From contig JAISAX010000759.1 of the NCBI GenBank assembly GCA_031266495.1, forward strand, positions 1-5,170: DNA of 5,170 nt, given 5' to 3'. Shown piece after piece: positions 1-5,170 of the stretch (the first letter of the stretch is position 1; every line of letters begins with the position of its first letter). The notes below the pieces were generated by a model. The model had not been told where the DNA came from, did no database searches, and saw only the letters and a program-made list of their open reading frames with translations. The stretch is from Opitutaceae bacterium. Its GTDB lineage: Bacteria; Verrucomicrobiota; Verrucomicrobiae; Opitutales; Opitutaceae. A program made the position numbers and the translations under genes.

Positions 1-506
1 GTAGGGTATGCCGTAAAGAAATTCCCTCGATTCCCTTTCAAACGGTTTGTCCATGTTGTTGTCGGGACTGTGCACGTCGCATGGATACGCGCAACGCACG
101 ACTGTATCCGCAGGCTGGATACGGGCGGCGATGTCGAATTCGCGCAGTGTCGCGCGTCCGACGATACGGCGCGATTCGCGCACCCCGATTTGCGGCCTCG
201 TTTGAAACAGGTAACTGTTTGAAAATCCCGGAACGTATTTCCTGAAAAACCGCGCCAGCACGGACGCCTGTTCGCGTCCCTCGATTTCGGCGGCGGTGAC
301 GTCGAACGGATTGCACGGGTCGCGCCCGAGTATGCGCGTGGCATTGATGCTCACGTGCGCGGGGTCGGAGGGAATGGACCACCACATGGAAATCCGTTCG
401 CGGGGGGAGCGTCCAGTCGCCGGCGTCGCGGGCGCGGCGCACTTCGTTGGCAAAGGCTTCCCCGCCCGTCGCGAAACGTCCGTTCCTGACGTTACGCGGA
501 TCGGCC
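1..506 (-). pseudogene. FAD-dependent oxidoreductase (FAD_oxidored-like), 5'-truncated and frameshifted, running off the left edge
   Basis: Translating the minus strand from 402 to 1 gives 134 codons without a stop that read like the middle of an FAD-dependent oxidoreductase of the PF12831 type. Visible landmarks are SINATRILG (about 351-325), EIEGREQ followed by FFRKYVPGF, the hallmark VRESRRIVG (183-157), YPCDVHSP and, at the very edge, YGIPY (15-1), which in this family precedes the second FAD-contacting region. Upstream, the matching sequence continues in another frame, with FATGGEAFANEVRRARDAGD and then WTLP (about 477-404), so one base too many (or two too few) is present in the C6 run at 407-402. 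The N-terminal Rossmann segment with its GxGxxG motif, roughly the first 180-200 residues, is absent: a REPIN abuts the homology on that side and another gene lies beyond. Family membership is recalled from motifs, not searched. The frameshift could be a sequencing error; the missing N-terminus cannot. The C-terminus lies outside the window. Confidence 0.82.
402..407 (-). other. Frameshift site in a C6 homopolymer within the oxidoreductase remnant
   Basis: Minus-strand reading is family-like in one frame up to WTLP and in the next frame from RERISMWW onward. The switch falls in six consecutive C (G on the plus strand). Removing one C restores a continuous TLPRERISMWW reading. Without it, the first frame runs on through unrelated Arg-rich sequence to a stop at 40-38. 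Confidence 0.75.
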
Positions 507-533
507 GTAGGGGCGTCGCTTGCGACGCCCGCG
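507..533 (+). repeat. REP unit 1 (GTAG foot, 9-bp hairpin)
   Basis: GTAG is followed by the arm GGGCGTCGC (511-519), a TT loop and the perfectly complementary arm GCGACGCCC (522-530), then GCG. The fifth stem pair is G515-C526. Confidence 0.82.
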
Positions 534-582
534 CCCGCGCCAAGCGGAGAGAATTGGCGAATCTCCCGTTGCGAAAGGTTCT

Positions 583-609
583 CGCGGGCTTCGCAAGCGA
601 AGCCCCTAC
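583..609 (-). repeat. REP unit 2 (GTAG foot, 9-bp hairpin), inverted
   Basis: Read on the minus strand: GTAG, arm GGGCTTCGC (605-597), a TT loop, the complementary arm GCGAAGCCC (594-586), then GCG. It differs from unit 1 only at the fifth stem pair, here T-A instead of G-C, so base pairing is preserved. Confidence 0.82.
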
Positions 610-629
610 CTCTCGGCTGCGTAGCTAGC

Positions 630-640
630 GGGGGGGGGGG
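630..640. repeat. G11 homopolymer tract
   Basis: Eleven consecutive G on the plus strand, beginning 15 bases beyond the PEP-CTERM stop codon in the gap between that gene and the REPIN. It is intergenic, preceded by the palindrome GCTAGC (624-629). Such a run is prone to slippage and to sequencing-length error. I see no gene whose expression it would obviously control. Confidence 0.85.
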
Positions 641-655
641 AGGCGATAGCACGTA

Positions 656-1495
656 TCAGCGGGTTGCGCGACGGCGGATGAGAATCGCCATTCCGGATAC
701 AGCAAACGCAATGAGTGCCGCGGTTGTTCCGGGTTCGGGAACCTGCGTGATTGTCGTCACAGTGAAGAGAAGATCGTCAAACTGGCCTTGTTGCCCGTTA
801 TATGCGCCAAATTTGATTGCCTTGAGGGAGTTTATATAGGTTTCGTCCAACGTTCCGACTATATTGCTTACAAGTGTTTCTTTCTCCGCGGTGCCACCAT
901 TGAGTATCTTGAATGTCAGGTTGTCCGTCGTTTTATATGTATCCAGTATTATACTGACGGTCAGCGGGGTGGTTCCAATCGTTGTTCCATTGACCTGTGC
1001 CACCGAACCAAATTGGCTGTTTGTATTACCATATCCGGTGAATGTAGCTCCCCGGGAGTAAGAAGCCCATCCCCTTGAATCACTAAAAAAACCCTCATCG
1101 ATTCTGGTTGTGCCGATGGCAAATCCGAATGCCACCCAATTGGCAATACTCTCGTCCCGTATTGCAGCGAGCGTGAGTGTAAGCGTATATATGCCGGAAT
1201 CAGGCGCCAGGCTGACAGGTAAATACGCATTTGAACTTCCCTTGTTGATGGCAACCTCCACCCGATCGTTGGCCAAGGCCAGATCAGACGATGCCGTATA
1301 GGTGGCGCCGATTGCCCATGATGGCGCATTCTCGCCCACAACCGGGGAAGAACCGGCAAGGTCTCCTGTCCGGTTGAAATTGTCGGTATAGATAGTCACT
1401 GTTGACTCTGTTGCCTGGGCGGCGCGGGAGAGCTTTCCGGCGAAGGAAAGCGCGGAGAGCGCGATGAACGTTCTGACCAATAATCTGGTTTTCAT
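656..1495 (-). CDS. PEP-CTERM sorting domain-containing secreted protein (probable jelly-roll ectodomain)
   Basis: This 279-residue protein starts at ATG (1495-1493) and stops at TGA (658-656). The N-terminus MKTRLLVRTFIALSALSFAG is a signal peptide, with likely cleavage in SRAAQA (about residues 25-28). Residues about 35-248 are rich in Ser/Thr/Asn/Gly with alternating beta strands: YTDNFNRTGDLAG near the start, YTLTLTLAAIRD in the middle, and FGAYNGQQGQFDDLLFTV at the end. This is the pattern of a LamG/concanavalin-like sandwich. The C-terminus is a textbook PEP-CTERM signal: VPEP (252-255), a hydrophobic helix (about 257-273) and RRR (274-276). In known systems exosortase recognises and cleaves this tail during envelope or exopolysaccharide-linked sorting; no exosortase gene is in the window. 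No Shine-Dalgarno stands before the ATG (CCAGAAATA precedes it). It lies 52 bases after the large enzyme gene on the same strand. Its GC is low for the window (for example 23 of 60 bases at 901-960). The ectodomain ligand is unknown; sugar binding is only inferred. Confidence 0.9.
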   Translation of the reverse strand: MKTRLLVRTFIALSALSFAGKLSRAAQATESTVTIYTDNFNRTGDLAGSSPVVGENAPSWAIGATYTASSDLALANDRVEVAINKGSSNAYLPVSLAPDSGIYTLTLTLAAIRDESIANWVAFGFAIGTTRIDEGFFSDSRGWASYSRGATFTGYGNTNSQFGSVAQVNGTTIGTTPLTVSIILDTYKTTDNLTFKILNGGTAEKETLVSNIVGTLDETYINSLKAIKFGAYNGQQGQFDDLLFTVTTITQVPEPGTTAALIAFAVSGMAILIRRRATR

Positions 1496-1529
1496 TATTT
1501 CTGGTGTAGTGTTGTTGATGTGACGGACG

Positions 1530-1556
1530 AAAAAAGCTGTCCCCGCGTCAGCGGGG
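1530..1556 (-). terminator. Possible intrinsic terminator overlapping the stop codon of the large enzyme gene
   Basis: On the minus strand CCCCGC (1556-1551) pairs with GCGGGG (1546-1541) across the loop TGAC, which contains most of the TGA stop. Then come ACAGC and six T (1535-1530). The five-base spacer between stem and T tract is longer than ideal. An alternative stem, GCTG (1552-1549) with CAGC (1539-1536), would sit directly on the T tract but is only 4 bp. It may terminate fully, attenuate, or merely protect an mRNA 3' end. Confidence 0.42.
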
Positions 1557-4500
1557 AATGGAGGGTGCCTCGAAACTGTAGTCGAACCAAGGCTTGGCTA
1601 TGGCGGCGCGTTTCGCCGCGCGGGCGGCGGCGGCGGGGTCGGATGTGACAAGCCAGAGGCGGCAACCGACACCGTCCAGTTTCAGCTCGATCAGGCCGGC
1701 GGCATCGGGGGAAACCGTTTTTGCGGAGCCATCCAGCAAATCGACCACTTGCACGTGAGAAGAGGAAAGGGCGGTCCGGTTTTGTCCGTTTTTGTTGGAT
1801 ACATCCGTCCGGCAAAGCGAGGCGGCATCCAGTTTGACGGAGGCGGGGGGGCCGTCCCAGCGCCACTTCAAACGCAGGCCGGCGTCCTGCCTGTAAACGA
1901 AACGGAATGCGCGCATCCACGCGGCATCAAACGCGGCGAGCAATGTGCCATCGACGCCTTCGAAGCGGCGCGTAACCAGATCCCCGGATACGGCGAGTTC
2001 GGGTTTCAGGCCCGCGTCCGCGGCGAGTTTTTTCAGAATGGCGCGATCAAGGGCGGATGTTTTTTCCGTCGGGTCGTAGTGAAAATAAATGACACGCGAG
2101 CCGTTCTTCCGACCGGCCTCCGTGAGCAGGGGCCGGTTGCCGATACCGGCCAGCAGCGTCACGGCTCGCGGCGCGCCGGGAAGCGCGCGGCTCTCGTAAT
2201 GGCGGTCAATGCTGATTTCGGGCAATGACAGGGCATCGGCGCCGAGCCATGCGGACGTCACCCGGCCTGACAGCGCGGCGGCTCCGGACTGGACGGAGGC
2301 CTGAAGCAACCGGTTGAACGCCTCCTGCGAATTCAGGCGCGTGTACGTTGTCCGGTCGAAACCGTTGTAGTTGGTCCCGTCGGGACGTTTTCCCGGACGC
2401 CAGCCGCTCATGACGAGCGTGCGACCGGACCCGGCGTCAAGCCACGATTCGAGCCAGCCGATGTCGGCGGGCGTCAGGTGAGACCATTCGCCAATCAGGA
2501 TACGGCCGCCCCGGAATTGACTGGCGAATTCGGATTTTTCCAGGAAATGCGCCTCGCTGAAATCAAGAACCGTGCGCGGCCATGCGCCCTCGCGCAGGAT
2601 TTTCAGCAACATGCGCTCGGGCGCGCCAAGTTCGTTGAGCGAGCGGGTGCGCAACACGGCGACGGATTTTTCCGGCGGAGTCATTTCCCACGCGCCCTCG
2701 CGGGCGCAAGTGGCGGCCAGACCTTTGACGACGAAGTCGGCGTACCGTTCGCGTTCGACGCTGGTTTTCGCGCCGCCGGGGTGGAGTCGGTTGAAATACC
2801 AGGTGAGCCAGTCGTTTTCGACGCTGCCGGGTTTGTCCGCGGCCCAGGTGGCGAGCGCGGCGGCGTAGGCGACTTGCGGATCGTAATAGGGGCGTCCCCC
2901 TCCCCCCCCGGCATTGGTTTCGACCACGGCGCGCAGTTCGGTTCCGGATACACGGGCGAGCGTGGAACGCATGGCGCCGCGATCGAAGGCGCTGTGGAGA
3001 GAGTGGACCGGATTTCCGAAATATTCGTGTCCCACGCTGCCGACTCCGGGCTGGGCCATGAGAGAGAGCAGGTCGAAACTGTTGTCGTAATTTTCCCCGT
3101 TGATGATGGTGCCGAACTTCACGCCGGATGCCTGCGCGAGGCGTCCGAGTTCTCCGTAAAATTTCGAGACTTCGTAGCGGGTGAGGTTCATCATGAGAAA
3201 ATAATGACGCCGTTCCTCGTCGGTTTTCGCGACCCGGGCGCCGCGCAATCTGGGCGGCGCGAATTGTTCCCACGATGCCAGCCCGATGTCGGACGGTTGC
3301 AGGGTGAAGCCGTTGTAGTGCCGGAAAAATTCATGGAAATCGAGACGGGGAACGAGCGCGTCGGCGGGGTGGCCGGCGGTTCGCCATTCGATGCCGGCGT
3401 CGCGTCCGGCGAGAGTGTCGCGCAGCCGGCGCAGCGTGCCCGGACCTGTTCCCCAGAATCCGCCGGCCCAGTTCCAGTAGGATTCGATGACCTGGAATTC
3501 GGGGACGCCGTTGCGCCTTGTCGCCTCGAAAGCCTGGCGGAATGCGTCGCGCAATCCGGGCAGGGTCATGTCGTAATATTTCGTGAGGCCGACCGGGCCG
3601 AAGGCGCCGGGTTGCGTGTTGCGCGAGACGCCGGCGGGGTTGGCCAGCCAGCCGTCCTGCGCGGTGATGATTTCCGAAAGGCCCCACGCGCCGCCTTGCT
3701 GGTAAACGACTCCGATGTCGTGCTCGCGCAGCCAGGCGGCCTGGTCGGCCAGGTAAGCCATGCCCAAGTTGCCCGCGATGCCGATGTCGGGGATGAGCCG
3801 TTTGAGATCAAGGAGGATGGCGCGCCCTGATTCGCCGCCGAGCAGGCTGCTGCCCTTGCCGATCAGGAAACGGCCTTGCGCAACGGGGAGGAGAGGCGGG
3901 AGGGGCGGGTGGGGAGCGTCGGCGGAGGGGATTGTGGAGTTGGTTCCGAACTGGGCGAGGCGGCGCGACGGGTCCCAGACCGGGAGCGTGCGTCCATCCT
4001 TCAGATGGAGTATCGGGCTTTCCATGACGAGTTGCGCGCCGTCGGTTTCCCGGCCCGAGAACGTGACGGTCATGGCGTTGATCAAATCCCACTGGGGACG
4101 TCCGTCGCCCATTCGTTCAAATTGCGTGGAGTCTCGCGAAAGGGTGACTTCGTGCCATGTGTCGCCGGTGCCGATGGGTTGGAGCGGGATGGTGTGTGCC
4201 CACGCGTCGTTATTGAAGCCGGTGCCGGCTTCGCGTTCGTAAAGGCGCAGGTTCATCCGCGGCGCGCCGCGCACGGCGTTGACGCGATAACGGAGGGTCA
4301 CGCGGTCAAGGTCGCGCAACCACCAGAGCGCCGCGCCCCAGCCGCCGGATACTTCCTGCGCGGAGCCAAGCGCGGACCACCAGATTTCAAAACCGGTCTG
4401 CTTTTGCGGGGACTTGGCGATGCGTTCGCGATCGGCGGCGGAGAGAGGGAGCATGACGGGTTTTTCGCGTCCCGTGGCGGTGAGGTATTCGCTGTTGAGC

Positions 4501-5170
4501 ACGATGGCGTCGTCCTTGTCGCCGGTCCATTCGGGGTTGGCGCGCTCGTGGAGGATGCGCCGGGCGATGGGATCGGCGGCGAGCGTAGCCGCCGCCGCCG
4601 TCGCTGCGGTTGCGGTTGCCGCGGTGGGTGGCGGCTCGGTCGAATAACCGATGGATTCCACCCGGACTTCGGCGTTCGTCACTTGTCCGAAATTGACACG
4701 CGTGCCGATGACGTCGCCTCGCCAGAGTTCGTTCAGTAACGACAAGTCGAATACAATTTCGACGGAGCCATCCTGCTCCTGCTTCTGCTCCGGAACGGGA
4801 ACCCGGAGGCTTTTTTCCAGATTCCACGTTCTGGACTGCGCGGTGATGAAATAAAAGGCCAGTTTCTCTCCGCGGCGAACCGGCTTTTTGGCCAGGCGCA
4901 CTTTCAGGGTTTTCCATTTTGCGGCGGGCGTGGGCGCGTGGGAAAATACCAGGCGTCCATCGTTGTTTGTCGTCGTAAAACGGATACCCGTGGCCATGCC
5001 CTCCTTGTGCGCCGTTTCGAGCGAGGCGATGTTGACCGGTTTCATGGTAATGCCATCTTGAATACCAGTTGGGGTGAGCAGCGGGAATGTCTCCTCGCAG
5101 GAAGCGCTGGTGGCGCTCGCGAAGGTCAAAAGAACTGCGAGAAAAAATGACGCGCAGAAGCAGGGCGAGG
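1548..5170 (-). CDS. Large secreted multidomain glycoside-hydrolase-like protein (GH42-like architecture), 5' partial
   Basis: The frame is open from the right window edge to TGA at 1550-1548. Residues are numbered here from the TTG at 5129. The real start is off-window, because 13 further in-frame codons (SPCFCASFFLAVL) form a signal-peptide core. Order of parts: a beta-rich domain about 22-163; an Ala/Thr linker about 167-186; a second jelly-roll-like domain about 190-378 (FEIWWSALGS, GDTWHEVTLS, AMTVTFSG); a Pro-rich hinge 406-415; and a probable TIM barrel about 420-815. Strand-end acidic residues in the barrel are E549 (QVIESYWNW), E679 (IINGENYDN), E702 (GHEYFG) and E737 (AVVETN), the last followed by GGGGG; E737 as nucleophile with E679 or E702 as acid/base is a guess. 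A flavodoxin-like alpha/beta domain follows at about 820-1020 (VAVLRTRS, RILIGEW, TLVMSGWRPG), then a C-terminal beta domain to 1193. Barrel, flavodoxin-like domain and beta domain in that order recall GH42 beta-galactosidases, but two N-terminal domains are added and I recognise no specific family. It probably acts on a polysaccharide in the periplasm or outside the cell. Function is inferred from architecture only. Confidence 0.78.
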   Translation of the reverse strand, partial: SPCFCASFFLAVLLTFASATSASCEETFPLLTPTGIQDGITMKPVNIASLETAHKEGMATGIRFTTTNNDGRLVFSHAPTPAAKWKTLKVRLAKKPVRRGEKLAFYFITAQSRTWNLEKSLRVPVPEQKQEQDGSVEIVFDLSLLNELWRGDVIGTRVNFGQVTNAEVRVESIGYSTEPPPTAATATAATAAAATLAADPIARRILHERANPEWTGDKDDAIVLNSEYLTATGREKPVMLPLSAADRERIAKSPQKQTGFEIWWSALGSAQEVSGGWGAALWWLRDLDRVTLRYRVNAVRGAPRMNLRLYEREAGTGFNNDAWAHTIPLQPIGTGDTWHEVTLSRDSTQFERMGDGRPQWDLINAMTVTFSGRETDGAQLVMESPILHLKDGRTLPVWDPSRRLAQFGTNSTIPSADAPHPPLPPLLPVAQGRFLIGKGSSLLGGESGRAILLDLKRLIPDIGIAGNLGMAYLADQAAWLREHDIGVVYQQGGAWGLSEIITAQDGWLANPAGVSRNTQPGAFGPVGLTKYYDMTLPGLRDAFRQAFEATRRNGVPEFQVIESYWNWAGGFWGTGPGTLRRLRDTLAGRDAGIEWRTAGHPADALVPRLDFHEFFRHYNGFTLQPSDIGLASWEQFAPPRLRGARVAKTDEERRHYFLMMNLTRYEVSKFYGELGRLAQASGVKFGTIINGENYDNSFDLLSLMAQPGVGSVGHEYFGNPVHSLHSAFDRGAMRSTLARVSGTELRAVVETNAGGGGGRPYYDPQVAYAAALATWAADKPGSVENDWLTWYFNRLHPGGAKTSVERERYADFVVKGLAATCAREGAWEMTPPEKSVAVLRTRSLNELGAPERMLLKILREGAWPRTVLDFSEAHFLEKSEFASQFRGGRILIGEWSHLTPADIGWLESWLDAGSGRTLVMSGWRPGKRPDGTNYNGFDRTTYTRLNSQEAFNRLLQASVQSGAAALSGRVTSAWLGADALSLPEISIDRHYESRALPGAPRAVTLLAGIGNRPLLTEAGRKNGSRVIYFHYDPTEKTSALDRAILKKLAADAGLKPELAVSGDLVTRRFEGVDGTLLAAFDAAWMRAFRFVYRQDAGLRLKWRWDGPPASVKLDAASLCRTDVSNKNGQNRTALSSSHVQVVDLLDGSAKTVSPDAAGLIELKLDGVGCRLWLVTSDPAAAARAAKRAAIAKPWFDYSFEAPSIPR
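2896..2909. repeat. Interrupted homopolymer C5-T-C8 encoding the Gly5 loop of the large enzyme
   Basis: On the minus strand this reads G8-A-G5 and encodes the glycine run (residues about 741-745) just after the candidate catalytic ETNA segment. The frame stays intact through it here, but a one-base slip would truncate the enzyme in the middle of its barrel. Confidence 0.75.
4572..4631 (-). repeat. Ala/Thr-rich interdomain linker encoded by an imperfect GC-rich triplet run
   Basis: Residues about 167-186 of the large enzyme consist almost only of Ala and Thr (PPTAATATAATAAAATLAAD). The DNA is a degenerate series of GCN/ACN codons, with a short near-pure GCC-type stretch around 4588-4602. It separates the first beta-rich domain from the second and is likely a flexible spacer whose length may vary between strains. 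Confidence 0.7.
5103..5170 (-). other. Signal peptide coding region of the large enzyme, cut by the window edge
   Basis: Minus-strand codons from 5168 onward read SPCFCASFFLAVLLTFASATSA, a hydrophobic core ending in small residues. Type I signal peptidase cleavage after SATSA (5103) or after FASA is plausible. A Cys follows soon after (SASC), but the residue at its -3 position is Ser rather than Leu/Val/Ile, so a lipobox is weak. The n-region and start codon lie beyond 5170. Confidence 0.75.

Larger units (their letters stand above)
507..609. repeat. REPIN/BIME-like element: two REP units in inverted orientation
   Basis: A 103-base element is bounded on both sides by an outward-facing GTAG foot (507-510 on plus; 609-606 on minus). 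The two 27-base ends are inverted copies of each other with 25 of 27 positions matching, and each end also folds into its own 9-bp hairpin. The 49-base centre (534-582) is unique, with a small GGAGA (546-550) / TCTCC (562-566) inverted repeat. A GTAG foot plus a GC-rich palindrome is the known signature of REP sequences mobilised by REP-associated tyrosine transposases (RAYT/TnpA_REP); paired inverted units are called REPINs. No RAYT gene is in the window. The element lies between the PEP-CTERM gene and the oxidoreductase remnant, so its transcript hairpins could also affect 3'-end stability or termination of the upstream mRNA (inference). Confidence 0.8.

Noticed and set aside
421..440. Third REP-like unit (GGCGTCGCGGGCGCGG)
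   Set aside because: It lacks the GTAG foot and the complementary arm, and it encodes the RRARDAG part of the oxidoreductase remnant.
475..493. Inverted repeat AACGTC / GACGTT with a 7-base spacer next to the REPIN
   Set aside because: Six base pairs inside the oxidoreductase remnant, with no T tract and no extension of the stem; expected by chance.
507..609. CRISPR array
   Set aside because: Only two units, in inverted rather than direct orientation, with internal hairpins and GTAG feet; this fits a REPIN, not CRISPR repeats and spacers.
38..652. Minus-strand open frame of 204 codons as a real hypothetical protein
   Set aside because: Its N-terminal part is the C11 tract (Pro run) and the REPIN translated, and its C-terminal part is the wrong frame of the oxidoreductase remnant, very Arg-rich and without domain character.
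2560..2710. Repeated REGAW residues and similar GCGCCCTCGCG DNA about 108 bases apart
   Set aside because: Too short; the palindromic look comes from Ala-Arg-Glu-Gly codons in GC-rich DNA, with no flanking similarity to indicate a duplication.
2478..3830. Plus-strand open frame of 450 codons opposite the large enzyme
   Set aside because: It is an antisense shadow in GC-rich DNA: the minus-strand frame has signal peptide, domain order and hydrophobic strand pattern, whereas this one is a low-information Gly/Ala/Arg/Glu mix.
3876..4739. Plus-strand open frame of 287 codons
   Set aside because: Antisense of the enzyme's N-terminal domains and Ala/Thr linker (giving RRRRRCGCGCRGG); no motif and no plausible context.

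Overview
The window looks like a bacterial chromosome of the Verrucomicrobiota, most likely Opitutaceae-like. This is inferred from the GC-rich coding sequence, a C-terminal VPEP sorting signal (PEP-CTERM/exosortase type), a large secreted enzyme of glycoside-hydrolase build, and a remnant of the FAD-dependent oxidoreductase family common in Verrucomicrobia, Planctomycetes and Lentisphaerae. No marker gene fixes the taxonomy. Everything recognisable as coding lies on the minus strand, so transcription runs from high to low coordinates.

Positions 5170-1548 hold a very large secreted protein, cut by the right edge of the window. The reading frame stays open to position 5170 and encodes a hydrophobic signal-peptide core there, so the TTG at 5129 is not the real start. 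The protein reads as two N-terminal beta-rich (carbohydrate-binding-like) domains separated by an Ala/Thr linker, a probable TIM-barrel catalytic domain, a flavodoxin-like domain and a C-terminal beta domain. This resembles the GH42 order, but I could not assign it to a named family.

A possible hairpin/T-tract terminator overlaps its stop codon. After a 52-base gap follows a 279-residue PEP-CTERM protein (1495-656) with a signal peptide, a probable jelly-roll ectodomain and a VPEP-TM-RRR tail. It is visibly less GC-rich than the enzyme gene. Fifteen bases after its stop is an 11-G tract (630-640).

Positions 507-609 hold two 27-base REP units in inverted orientation (a REPIN/BIME-like element). 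Each has an outward GTAG foot and a perfect 9-bp hairpin. The units differ at only two bases, and those two bases pair with each other in the hairpin, so the change is compensatory.

Directly against the REPIN, from about 506 to the left edge, lies a decayed FAD-dependent oxidoreductase. Its N-terminal FAD-binding part is missing and it carries a one-base frameshift in a six-base homopolymer (402-407). A 204-codon open frame at 652-38 is a chimera of the REPIN and the wrong frame of this pseudogene.

As a set, the genes suggest a polysaccharide-related surface/secretion locus: a secreted hydrolase, an envelope-sorted jelly-roll protein and a degraded oxidoreductase. I see no CRISPR array, tRNA, rRNA, transposase or complete novel system.
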